Assembly (NCBI RefSeq): GCF_000485595.1
Contig: NW_014577613.1
Location: 29,981 to 59,517, forward strand
Length of the DNA: 29,537 nt
Direction: 5' to 3'
Origin: Priapulus caudatus
Taxonomy: Eukaryota > Priapulida > Priapulimorpha > Priapulimorphida > Priapulidae
Position 1 is the stretch's first letter; every line of letters starts with the position of its first letter. The notes beneath the pieces are model-generated. The model was not told the DNA's origin and searched no databases. It saw nothing but the letters and a program-made list of their open reading frames with translations. Made by a program: the position numbers and the translations under genes. Shown here piece by piece: positions 1 through 10,295 of the stretch.

Positions 1-596
1 ACAGTCTACACAGCATATGTTAGCAAATCGTGACAAATCGCTTGATTAATTTATGGCATATCCAAAATGTATGAAGAACAATCGTATTCTAATTGATAGA
101 TAACTCCGTAACATATATACAACATAAATTAGTGTCCAGGAGTCGTATCAATTTGGATAGATCTTGGATATGTTATGTAATCATTCAGCAATTGTCTAGT
201 ATGTAGACTAATAGAATATATACGTAGGGAGTGCCTTGAGAGAGTTGGGCCAATTTATTACATTTTGATATATTGTGCCCCCTCTAATTCAGGGCAAATA
301 CCGTTCCTGCTTTGTGATATTACAGACCATAACATAAAATCTATATTAGCTGATTCCTGAATACAGCAAACTGTAGAAAGAGGGTCATTTTCAAAAAGTC
401 AGTCATTTTGGCCAACTCTCCCTGTGGGTGTGAGATTTGCGGCCATGTTTCCAGGGAGCTTTGGGCCACAATAAGCGCGAACTTGGACAGAAGTGTAACA
501 ACTGACTCAGTGACAAGACTAGCAACTACAGTTTGAAGAATGCCAAACAATATATTGAACTTTTAATCATAATTTGAACGATCACAAATACTCATA

Positions 597-739
597 TACA
601 AACTGCATTACAAACTGCATTACAAACTGCATTACAAACTGCATTACAAACTGCCATTTACAAACTCATTACAAACTGCCATACAAACTGCCATTAACAA
701 CTGCATTACAAACTTGCATACAAACTGCATTTACAAACG
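597..739. repeat. 12-base satellite (ATTACAAACTGC)n
   Basis: About a dozen head-to-tail copies of a 12-base unit read attacaaactgc. The first five or so (597-655) are near perfect and the later ones carry small indels (ccattta, cataca, ttaaca). The open frame across it on the plus strand is only the periodic translation of the repeat. It lies inside the presumed Tigger element, 3' of the transposase. Confidence 0.9.
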
Positions 740-1123
740 CAAATAATCATTACAACAATCAGTGCTGACTAGTGGAGTCCTTAATAAAGAAGTCGAGGAA
801 TCCCATCGGTGAAGTCACACAGAAATGTAAACTTCCCTGCTCGACGAGCTGTGTGCACAATCGTTGTGGGAGCGGGTAACTTCTTGATGATGTCTTTCTT
901 AGAAATGATGAAATCGTCCATTCTCATTAATCAAGAATGTAGGTATTATCTTTATGCTTGACGACTAAACTCTCGTTGACAGAAAAACTACCTTCACACT
1001 CTTCGCCCATCAATAACGTTCAACCCTCTATATAATGCACAATACGTGATTTGGCGCGACACAAATTTTACAACCGCAAAAATCCCTCAATGACTCTCGT
1101 AATCTAGCTCTTCAATATCGCTT

Positions 1124-3261
1124 TCACCCACTTTCTATGAATTGCAATCTTCGGAGCCACTTATCCTCTGATGAAGATACGGTGTTGTGACATTTCCTTT
1201 TGAATAATGACTTTTTAGCACTCTTTTGGACTGGTTGACTGGACTTTCGTTTTTTACTACATGCAATTTTAGATTGCTTGGCAGCTAGTGCCTCTGCTAT
1301 GTTATTACAGACTGGAGTATCGGTAGATATTGGTAGCCCCTCTCTTGCGACCTCTGTTGGTAACCTTTCGTGGACCAGCTTTTGGAAGTGGGACAATGTC
1401 AGCAGGAGATACATAACGGTCACTTGGTCCTGGCTGGGCAGCTGGTGTTGCAGCAGAACTTGTTCCTGCTGGCAGCTGGTGTTGCAGCAGAACTTGATCC
1501 TGGCTGGGGATCGAGTGTTGCAGCAGAACTTGATTCTGGCTGGGATCGGTTTACCAGAGTTGCAATCCTTGCAGCATAACTGGTCCTGGCTCGGATCGCA
1601 GGTTGCAGCCATAACTTTGGTCCGGCTGGGTATTCGATGTGTGCCAGCATAACTTGTCCTGGCGGGGATTCGAGTGTTGCAGCATAACTTGTTCTGCTGG
1701 GGATCGAGTGATGCAGCAGAACTTGTTCTGGCTGGGGCATAGTGTTGCAGCGATAACTGGTCCTGGCTGTGGGAGAATTGCAGCAACTTGGGCCGGCTGG
1801 GATCGAGTGTTTGCAGCAGAACTTGGCCTGAGCAGGCTGTGGATCGAGTTTGCAGCAAACTTGCGTTCTGGCTGCGGGAGTCTCGATGTTGTTGCCCAGC
1901 ATAACTTGGTCCTGGCTGGGGATCGAGTGTTGCAGCAGAACTTGGTCCTGGCTGGGGATCGAGTGTTGCAGCAGAACTTGGTCCTGGCTGGGGATCGAGC
2001 GGTGGAGTAGAATGATCTGTAACTGTGGCTGGCGAAAAATCTGTTTCATCAAACAAATCGCGGTTGTAAGGAAAAATGCCTGTACTTTGAAAGGCTGATA
2101 CAATATTTTTCGCAGTGAGGCCATGCAACTGAGCATGAGCAGCAAATTCAGGGATTTCATAGATTGTTATTGTTTTTCCGGCATTTGAACGCATCCAGTT
2201 ATCCATAGCTCGAGCATATGCCGTCTTGAAAGGTTTGAAACAGCACACATCAAGAGGCTGGAAGCCCCCGATGTTGACTGGTATGTGGTGGCATTGTTAG
2301 TAACACTACGCCATTTTCTTTGGCCAGGTCAATGGCTGCCAGTGAGATATGTGCATCATGATTATCTAAAATCAGCAAAACTTTCATCTCCTTGCTGCAT
2401 CTTGTGTGGCGTATGAAATGTCGAAGATAATCGATGATAGATCTTCAATTGATCCATCACTCGATTTGCGCCTGCAATTACACCCGGGGGGCCATTTTTG
2501 GTGAAATATTCGCGAATTTTTTCGTGGGAATATAAGCATAGGTGGAACGACACTACCCGCTGCGTTAATGGCGTACACGGCAGTGACAAGTTGCCCCCTT
2601 TCAGCAGAAGTGACTGACCCCACTTGCTTCACACCTTTTCCAGCTACAATGTTTTCGGGTTGCGAAACTGTCGTGCATCCAGTCTCATCAACATTATAGA
2701 TATCGTGACATTCGAATTTGTGCAGGTCCATAACTTTTCCGAGTTTGTCGTAGAATTTGCCCACATTATACTGGTTAAATGCACTAGCCCTACCAAGCGA
2801 GGTTGCCTCTGGTGTTCGGATTGAAAGGTTGTTCCTTTCCTTAAACGATATCCAAAAGTGTTCGCCAGTCATTCGATTTTGCTCCCAAGAATTCGGCACA
2901 GTCACATTGTTTCTCAAAGCATATTTAATATTCGGCAATCAATGCACGACATTTGTTTCGTGTCAAACCATGGAATTGTCCAGCCAAGGTCTTAATATGT
3001 GTGCCAAGTCAGTTTCCATATCTGCAGAAAAAAATCATGTTTTTCAGTCGACAGTTTCCATAACCAAATGCCTTATTCTGTTCATCATGTTGTCCATTTT
3101 CGCCACCATGCTTGTCAATGTATCTCTTTAAAGTCATTCTGGCAATATCAAAATCCTTGGCAGCTGCACGGATACTACATCCTCCCCTGACCTGTTCCAT
3201 TGCTCTATGTAAAACATCTTCTGGCACCCTCGATTTGATTTTCTTTTGTATTTCGTGGCAT
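1124..3261 (-). pseudogene. Tigger/pogo-type DDD transposase, frameshifted (copy 1)
   Basis: Reading leftwards, the parts are: an ATG at 3261 followed by a basic pogo-like start; a Pipsqueak-type helix-turn-helix with the run RGGCSIRAAAKDFDI (about 3228-3120); a CENP-B/Tc5-type second HTH with GEHFWISFKERNN; then the catalytic domain. The catalytic aspartates are visible: NVDETG (about 2680), LILDNHDAH (about 2365), and the third at the LDVCCFKPFK block (about 2255). After it come the usual AQLHGLTAKNIVSAFQSTG block, a repeat-rich tail and a Lys/Arg-rich end. The coding frame changes near 3240, in the 2950-3010 stretch, near 2490 and near 2265, so the gene is dead, or its sequence is noisy. 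It would cut and paste its own element at TA sites in the nucleus. The family call is firm; the subfamily is not. Confidence 0.85.
1430..2005 (-). repeat. 36-base coding minisatellite in the transposase tail
   Basis: About 15 imperfect copies of a 36-base unit run through the transposase 3' region. The three copies at 1900-2000 are nearly identical and in frame, encoding LDPQPGPSSAAT. Copies towards 1430 differ by single-base indels, so frames alternate and all three minus frames stay partly open. Pro/Ser-rich PGPS tails are common after the catalytic domain of Tigger-like transposases; amplification to this number is local. Confidence 0.85.
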
Positions 3262-3484
3262 CTGAAAACAATTATGACATCACTATTAAGACATGAAATA
3301 TTTCAATAGATGCAGTCTGCAGAACTTTACCAAACAGACCTACAATACAATCTGCCGCACATTATACTTTAGAGAAAAGATTATTCACTAAATGTAAATT
3401 ATGGGAGACTTGGGACACCATAAAGGGAGAGTTGGGCCGTGACCCAACACTCCCCTCCACGAGTTGTCCCCAACTCTCCCCCAT

Positions 3485-3518
3485 ATTTTTTTTCTTTTTT
3501 TTATATTTTTTTTTTTTT

Positions 3519-3574
<56 letters not shown>

Positions 3575-3690
3575 TTTTTTAATTTTATTTTTTTTTTTAT
3601 TTGTTTTTGTTTTTTTTTTTTTTTTTTTTTTTTTTTTATTTTTTTTTTTTTTTTTTTTTTTTTTATTTTTTTTTTTTTTGTTTTTTCCGG
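3485..3690. repeat. Poly-T tract of about 200 bases
   Basis: Almost pure T on the plus strand, broken by isolated G, A and C. The long Lys-rich and Phe-rich open frames here are artefacts of the homopolymer. It sits beside two GGAGAGTTGGGCC-type motifs, upstream of the Tigger transposase start. The length and purity make its assembled length unreliable. Confidence 0.9.
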
Positions 3691-3699
3691 CCATTTTTA

Positions 3700-4920
3700 A
3701 TTTCGGTCAGATATTAGCAAAAGCAATGACCACATGGATTTCTCAAATACCATGATGGGAGAGAACTGTCACAGTTACCTTGCAGAATATTCAAGAACAG
3801 TGTTCTATATAGTATTGAATAGATATAAAATTTCTTACCTTCGAGTCAAATTTTTAGTCTTTTGTGCAGTTTTTATTCTTCTGGCAAAAACATCGACATA
3901 GAGTCTGAACTTTTCATATCCCTTATATCAATATAAATATAATACCTCGGACTTCCCCTATGTGGCAGCACCTGCCCGCTACCACTTGCTGCTTCCATGA
4001 AATCGGGGGTGGCCCAACTCTCCTGCTGCCAATACTTCCCAGTTGAAAGCTCCTACTAGTCTACTAGTACTAAATATTATATTTAGAATAGTGCAGAAAT
4101 ACTAGTACTAATCAATATTTAGCTTCTGCCGAGTTCGGCGGGTGGGCTTGCGGCCAAACGGTGTCTTTCCACTCTCAGAAATTCCATTGCAAATGTTATT
4201 ATTATTAATTATTGTTTTATTTAAACTAAACGTAATCGCTGACGAATGTTCGATTATGAATGAATGCAGTTCGTATGTCCGGCTTGCGTAACAGCTGACT
4301 CGGCTGCAAAATTAGAACAAATCGTCTGCCTGTTCCCGAAATGTCACTGCGGGATTCGAACAAGGAAGGAAGTTCGGCCATCGAAGTTTTTAATAGCTGC
4401 CGATGGTGGTTTCTGTCAACGCTAGTATTGCTCGCCCACTTAACATTAACATTAGACTTAAAATTAATCGTAACTTTACGAAGTTTCTGACAATGGGCCC
4501 CAGGTAGACATGCGAGTGGCGCCGCCCGGTGGGGCGCAGCAGTACTAGTAGTCACAGGCTACTACAACTATTTATCACGCATTTAATACCTGGTATGAAG
4601 AAGCGCTTTCCCTGCTTTTAATATGCTGTAGAAGGAAATCCAATGCCTTTAGCAGCCACTCTTTCCGTTTTGACAAGTTCTTTCTTGCACTGCCTGATGG
4701 TGGAATTTTTATTACCAGCCCATGCCCATTCCTCAGACTCGACATCCTTTTTGGTAATCTCAATGGCTGAAAGTGATAAATAAGAATAAGTAAACAAAGT
4801 TTAAAGCACAAGTAAATTATCTCCTGAATATTTGTCAATATTGGCCTATTCACCTGCTGGAGAGTGTTAAACGTCAACTTATAATGCAATATATGACTTA
4901 GGATAATCATGTGACTCGAC
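3700..4920. other. Stretch without a recognised gene
   Basis: No protein family was recognised. Open frames at 4226-4555 and 4575-4922 (minus) have no visible domain. A possible exon, 4609-4767 minus, is bounded by TTTCAG and CAG/GTATTA, but it has no partner exon I can identify. Palindromic tactagta motifs cluster at 4050-4115 and recur near 4545. The outermost GGCCCAACTCTC motif of the Tigger element is at 4011-4022. Confidence 0.5.
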
Positions 4921-4924
4921 ATGT

Positions 4925-5107
4925 AGTGGTGATTGGCGGGGACTCACGATTTGATGCCAACCAGCACGTAGAAATAGAACCGTTTCTATTCCTGTGATTG
5001 CAGTCGGCGACCGCTAATTTCAATCGTAAGCGGTCGTAAGAGAACTCATGTCGAGTATAGTCACCGATCGTCGGCGACCAGATCGTAAGGGCGACCTGAG
5101 TGTGGCT
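4925..5107 (-). mobile_element. Possible terminal piece of a Harbinger-like nonautonomous element
   Basis: On the minus strand this segment begins with TTAAGCCACACTCAGGTCGC and is dense in CGAC/GTCG words (tcggcgacc, gcggtcg, ggtcgcc), several in inverted pairs such as gcggtcgtaag against cttacgaccgc. Starts of the form 'gccacact' followed by CGAC-rich DNA are familiar from PIF/Harbinger MITEs. I did not find a matching opposite end, so this is only a hint. Confidence 0.2.
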
Positions 5108-5109
5108 TA

Positions 5110-5920
5110 ACACTAACCAACAAATTGAAGTATGTAAGGTGCTGCTAAGTTGTTTTTCTGAACTAACACATGTAGATGAGCATCTACATTGGGCATTAGT
5201 GGTATTTATGAATTATTTGTTACAAGCCACGCCCAAAATGAATGTAGCTCTGGTGCTACAAGGGGTCATAAAGGGGGACATTTGGTGACACTTTTAAGCA
5301 GAGGAATCCCTTAGTATCATGCTGCTTACTCTACATCGTCAATATTAGACGCATGATGCTTGCTGCCCTGATTGTAGGACAGAAGGTGTTGTGGTGAGGT
5401 AAGCTACTAATTTCGATTGAAAACTGTCAACCTTATATTAATTTGCTAATATAAAACTGTTGATGTTTTTTGACAATGACCCCCTTATTCCACCTTTCTG
5501 CTTTTACTCTTATCCCGTGTAATCGCTACTACCATGTAAAAGGAACCAGCCTTCTATGGTGAGCTGAAATGGCAGAAAATCGATGGCAGCGCCCACGATA
5601 AATAATCATCTAACCGCGTAAAAATATTAGTCTTCAAGTTTATTAGACTATATTGAAGATGGAAAGAGACTATATAGCTAGTTCATATAAAATAATTATG
5701 GGTAATCAGGGATGTTCCCAGAAAGTGTTGAGTGCCGGGTAATCAGACATCAAATCCCCCCAAATTATTAAAAACGACATTTGAAATATCAATGATTGTG
5801 TTGATTGTGTTGATTAGTAAGTCAATAGGCATGTATAATCAACTTTTTTATAGTTTAATTGAAAGTAAAACAATTTGACAACAAAATCACCTTGGAATAC
5901 AGGAATTTACTTTTTTTACA
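5110..5920. other. Stretch without a recognised gene
   Basis: AT-rich DNA with only short random-looking frames. The string acatttggtgac at 5278-5289 resembles an LTR-element primer-binding region, but nothing around it supports one. A TGTGTTGATTG duplication occurs near 5795-5815. I see no gene. Confidence 0.5.
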
Positions 5921-5922
5921 AT

Positions 5923-6305
5923 TTAATTCAGTTTCAATCTCCTATTGGATCGTCTCGCCCACAAATCTACTGCCTTGTCAAAAGGAAACTTGTCAATTGA
6001 AGGCCCTTCAATAACAAAGCGCATTATTCCATCCAAAGTAGATTGGCACATTCTATTTTTCAAGGCAGACTTGATCAACTTTATCTGAATAAAGTCTCAT
6101 AATCCGCAGTGTGAGGTATGAGGGTGAGGTGTGAAGGCCCTGTAACACCTAGCCAACCAGGCCATTATTGGGAAAACACGGGACAAGTCTGGGTCAGTAT
6201 TCAATTTTTCAATGATTAGACTCATTTGTAAGTCTTTCAGGTGATTCTTTTGGTAGCTTTTATAAACAGACCATTCGTTCAATGCCTTATTTTCAGGAAA
6301 CTGTC
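5923..6305 (-). pseudogene. hAT-type transposase, C-terminal fragment
   Basis: One minus-strand frame runs from about 6305 to the TAA at 5925-5923, with a single in-frame TGA near 6100. The order matches the C-terminal dimerisation region of the ZNF862-like hAT group: a NEWSVYKSYQK block, a loop of the usual 'Pxxa' type, a degenerate CERxFS-like segment (HCGL, stop, DFIQIK), the run KSALKNRMCQSTLDGIMRF, and an acidic/aromatic end at DKAVDLWARRSNRRL. Identity is by pattern. The upstream half is absent: homology ends abruptly at about 6302. The same family reappears at 16280-16885, and the two share about 100 bases (6200-6302 against 16332-16430). Confidence 0.65.
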
Positions 6306-6344
6306 GGCTATTGCTATATATTTATTATACATAGCGTGCAACAC

Positions 6345-6415
6345 AATACAATCATACGTACATTAAATCAATTACAATACAATTACAATTACAATCAATT
6401 ACAATATAATCTACA
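6345..6415. repeat. ATTACA-rich microsatellite
   Basis: Irregular repeats of caattaca/caattacaat follow the truncated hAT fragment. A minus-strand AATAAA at 6326-6321 lies about 240 bases past the stop codon of the next gene and could serve as its polyadenylation signal. Confidence 0.7.
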
Positions 6416-6566
6416 TTTAAATTCAGAATGACTACTCTACACTAATCTATTGTGCACTATCTCCATTATAACATTATCTATAACTGCAATCTATACTAAT
6501 ATCAATTGAAAAAACGCTCGTGTGCTAACCAAATCGATCTAGACGTTTCCGTCATCCTTGTACCGT

Positions 6567-9014
6567 TCACTTACTCCCTTTCTCATGATCAGTGACTTCC
6601 CTACAAAGAAACATACCAACAATCCACATTACTCACCTTAATTTCACAACAGCACACCACACAATTACGAGCATCCTTGTATATCGTATCAGACAAATAA
6701 ATGCAAATTTATATGTCAAATGATCAAAACAAACTATAACTGTTGACAGATGTACGCTTTGCAACAAGAAAAATATAACAATACTTTTAGTGTTTCTATT
6801 CATGTCTCATAAATGCACAGCCCCATTATATTGCCTCTTCTGACGTTCCTTTCCATCCAAACACACTTAACATGAATACAACTGCCATGATCTTGCAAGT
6901 ATAACCCGATAGCTCACATTTTCTGTTGCAACTATAATTCAAATACAATGTGTACTACATTTACCATGATTTACGACATTATACATTTACCTGATTTTTA
7001 CGATCTCGCTCTTGCTGGCCGGAAACGTCACTTCCATTTTGTCCAACCCATGAATTATGTCTTCTTCATTGCCAAGCATGTCGAACAATTCCCAAGTCAT
7101 TGTCAACATCTTAGCTGACGTCCCCGTTACGATTTCCACCGTCACAGTGTCACTACAATAACAACATTTTCATCAAGTCACGTGTGAGCAAAAATGTCAC
7201 TTATGCGTTGACGTTACTCCACGCATTTCAAGAACCTTTGTATCGACCACTAATTATCTGTCTAAACGTCATGTGTGTGTGTTTACAACACCAAATTCAT
7301 TTGCTAATACTACTACAATTATACTCTACATACCCTTCAATGTCAAATCCTCTCAGTATTCCCTGCCGTTCCCCTTCATCTGACACTGATGTAACCTGCA
7401 TCAAAAACACTGTTTACCACACCACTACGAGGCATAAATAAGTGCAGCTGGAATACATACAAATAGGTATCAAGATTAGTCGACGTTCATACATTTCTTT
7501 GTAACAATCATTCAGACTTTTTCTGCAAATCCAATATGATGCATGTCATCTATACGTTCAATATGTCTATGACACAAGTCTTTCTCAATACGATAGCGAT
7601 AAGCCAGCCATATAGACATGCTACATGCTACATAGATCTGAATAGCATGTCCAGCCTATAACAGTAACTATGACGATTTACCAAATAAACTAAAGCTCCC
7701 TTGTCACAACACCTGAAAACCTACCTGTATCTTAGTACTTTTGGTGAAAGTAGCTTTCTTTTGTGACCCGAATATGCCGATCTCCAAGTTTTCAATGTCC
7801 ACCTCATCCCCGTCACTCACTGCTATCTCTACGGCCCGCTGGCCCCAAACTTTGATGGGCTGCTTCACAGGGCTGCCGGCAAAATCACAGACGTTAAATT
7901 GTGCTCGCTGCTGCGTTTGAGTACTGGTACTTGGTAACGCCTGCGTTAGAACAACTTGCAAAATAGACGCACACAGATTATGTACATGTAAATCACTGTT
8001 CAACACACTCCAAAACAGTTGCTCGCATAGCCAAAATCACAGCAGACATTTGACGAAAGTTACGTGTTTATCTACTTCACAATGATGTTGCACTGCAACG
8101 TGCATGTGCTACTGACATCCCAATATCATACTTACATCACTGGCTATCCCGGACACGCTGATCCGTCTTTGCTTCGGTGACCTCAACGGTTCATCAATTG
8201 TAACCTTTGGCCAATGTCCAAAATCTCTGACCACATCCATATCGACATCGAACTTGCCACAAATCATCACCTACGCATAAAAAAACCTTGATTTATACAT
8301 ACAATTTCGTTTCCGTACTTCATCCACACAATTAGATAGTATTCCACATTTTGCTGTAAACATCAATATGGTTGCCGAAATGTTGCACGCCTCGAGCCAT
8401 ACTACTATACTTTTAACGCTGTTCCACATCACATAACTAAAATTATTGTAACAGCATGCTCGACACACGCAATACGTTGTACACAGAGATATGTAGTATA
8501 ATCAATGAATGAACGCGTATCATTTTCTCTACATACTTATATATCTATATATATATTGAGTAATACATCTATACATACCGTCGACCGATCGTGGAGAGAG
8601 AAACTGTCGTCTCTGACTTCAGGGTTGCCCACTTGCACGAAGCGACTCTTGTTAAAAAACTTTACGTTCGTCCTCTTGCGTTCCTCGTTGAGAACTGGCA
8701 CACGCCAGAAAACTACGTTTTTTCCTTGCCTTTCCTCTGGCGTATCCAGGACGTAGAATTTCACTTTGAGCAGACTCATATTGGACAGCAATTTCCGAAG
8801 AACTACGGATACCAAATCCACGTCTTCTTTTATACACACTTGGCATTGCAGCCCCCTACTGCCTATGGGAAAGCAAACTTTCACTACCAAACACGATAAT
8901 TCACACTCACACACCAATATACACATGTTCACCTCCAAATAGAAATGTAGCTGCCTGCCGCATTATGTAATCGAAAAGCACACGAGTCCATGGCCCACAC
9001 TCTGTGCCATGCAT
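6567..9014 (-). CDS. RPA70-like OB-fold protein, seven-exon spliced gene
   Basis: Model on the minus strand: exons 9014-8933, 8862-8579, 8270-8136, 7940-7725, 7395-7334, 7152-6991 and 6600-6567. All introns are GT-AG (70-390 bases). The phases fit at all six junctions, and the total of 975 bases gives 324 codons and a TGA. Exons four and five match an RPA70 DNA-binding OB fold: QFNVCDFAG, then IKVWGQRAVEIA (the 'xLWGexA' strand), then GDEVDIENLEI, then LRGFDIEG (RPA70 has LRGWxDxEG). Such proteins bind single-stranded DNA in replication and repair; animal Helitrons also carry RPA-like genes. The second and third exons (KVKFYVLDTPEERQG; GKFDVDMDVV) are not recognised. The first exon is the weakest: its donor is GAG/GTGAAC and it abuts Tigger copy 2. 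Unlike its neighbours, the gene shows no frameshift. It may be a host gene or a transposon passenger. Confidence 0.7.
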
Positions 9015-10043
9015 TAGCGCTTGTAACAATGCATAGTATAGCAGATAGGGTCGTCGCATGCACGGAAACCAGTGGTGGCATTTGCCATTGTTGCAGTCTT
9101 TTCCCATGCAGCTGTGAAAAGGGAGCCAAACCTGTACTTGGTGATGCTCAGCTCAGGGTTCCGTCGCTTGAACAAGTTCGTTACTGTTTGAAAGTTGCAT
9201 TTCAGACTTTTGTACACTGAACGATCAAGTGGTTGTAGATACTTAGTTGTGTGACTAGGTAGGCACACAAGTATAATGTCGTTGGTGATGCAATACTCCA
9301 ATACTGCAGTGCTCTTGACATGGGATGCATGTCCATCAATGATGAGCATCACTTTGCCAGCTATCGCATGCTTGCGGAAAAAAAGAGCCAGTGCAAGAAG
9401 ATGTCAGTGTTTATGTACGATGTGTCTGACATAGCAAGCTCTGAAGAAGGGGGAAGACCATCTTTAAACTCGTCCCGCTTTCTCTTTCCCTTCATTATGA
9501 TATAAGGGGGAATATAATGTCCTGTAGCGCTGCAACACCCAACAACCGTCACATTTTCACCCCTCTCTGAGTCGGTAATGGCTATGACAGACTGCTTGCC
9601 TCTCGGGGCCAAAACAGTTCCAGGTCTGTTTATCATTGGAAGACCTGTCCGTCGACATTATAGATCCGTTCTGGAGCTTGATGTAGGTTTTCTCTGTCCA
9701 ATATATCGCCAAGTATTTCGAAATATTTGGATATTTCTGTTCTGTTCATTCCGCTCGCTCTTGATTTTGAAAGTCCTTCAGCCTTTCGTGGCACAATGTT
9801 CGGGTGGTGGTTCAGGAAGCCAACCAACCAGTAGCGCCCTGCCAGTTTGGTTTCTTTATTGAAGTTGTGCGAAAGGTTGTTTCGTTCTGCATATTCGTAT
9901 GCTAATGCACGGACATAATGGACGTAGTACGATAATAGGCGTACATTGCATGAATGAATGAGCTGCTCTATTACAGTACGGTTAGTGAAGTAGCTGATGT
10001 CGATTGTTGATGGTGTAGCGTGTTTGGGTGATTCGATGTGCAT
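9014..10043 (-). pseudogene. Tigger/pogo-type DDD transposase, frameshifted (copy 2)
   Basis: Three overlapping frames make up one protein: 10043-9633, 9636-9361 and 9352-9014. The first carries the CENP-B/Tc5-type HTH (RALAYEYAERNN, then AGRYWLVGFLNHHP) and ends at the first catalytic Asp (IYNVDG). The second has the RGKQSVIAITDSERGENVTV block. The third has LIIDGHASH (second Asp) and LQPLDRSVYK (third Asp), and breaks up after TGFRAC. The first break is one base missing just after the first Asp; the second is one base short in a T7 run (about 9378). The Pipsqueak HTH normally at the N-terminus is not found upstream, so the copy is also 5'-truncated. It differs clearly from copy 1, so two Tigger lineages are present. 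Confidence 0.85.
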
Positions 10044-10193
10044 CTGTAGTTCTATTCGCGTTTATGTATTTGCGTCAGCATATGCATGTCAATTTGTATG
10101 TGCGAGCACGGTTTTAGACCAGGGCAAACAATGAATACAAGGAAGACATTGATATTGTTTTGACACGACACATATCATATAGTTTATTGACAC

Positions 10194-10295
10194 GTTCTAT
10201 CTATGACATGACCTATGACATGACGAGCATCAATCTATGACATCTATGACAATCTATGACAAGCACATGATCTATGACATGACGAGCATCAATGA
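10194..10295. repeat. Short tandem repeat CTATGACATGACGAGCATCAAT
   Basis: Repeats of ctatgaca with longer copies ctatgacatgacgagcatcaat (exact at about 10216-10237 and 10272-10293). It lies across the 3' end of the DUF3987-like frame and its 3' flank, and explains the local open frames on both strands. Confidence 0.8.

Larger units (their letters stand above)
238..4023 (-). mobile_element. Candidate extent of a Tigger/pogo element
   Basis: The broken transposase at 1124-3261 is bracketed by copies of one motif, GGAGAGTTGGGCC, in both orientations. The 12-base core GAGAGTTGGGCC is exact at 240-251 and 3427-3438, and its reverse complement is exact at 4011-4022. A one-base-short reverse copy lies at 410-422 and a partial one at 3471-3480. 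The outer copies (240 and 4011) form an inverted pair about 3.8 kb apart, a plausible autonomous pogo length. I could not identify exact terminal inverted repeats or a TA target duplication, so both boundaries are inferred from the outermost motifs. Confidence 0.45.

Noticed and set aside
1278-2098. Plus-strand frames of 69-124 codons across the Tigger tail
   Set aside because: They are periodic translations of the 36-base minisatellite on the antisense strand.
3362-3755. Long Lys-rich and Phe-rich open frames
   Set aside because: They are translations of the poly-T tract; no start context, domain or composition of a real protein.
4351-4362. tRNA T-arm-like word (minus GTTCGAATCCCG)
   Set aside because: No A box at the right distance and no acceptor or anticodon stem could be drawn, so neither a tRNA nor a tRNA-derived SINE is supported.
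4609-4767. Possible exon with acceptor TTTCAG and donor CAG/GTATTA
   Set aside because: No neighbouring exon in phase, no domain; not enough for a gene call.
5278-5289. acatttggtgac as an LTR primer-binding region
   Set aside because: No LTR edge, TG...CA ends or Gag/Pol sequence next to it.
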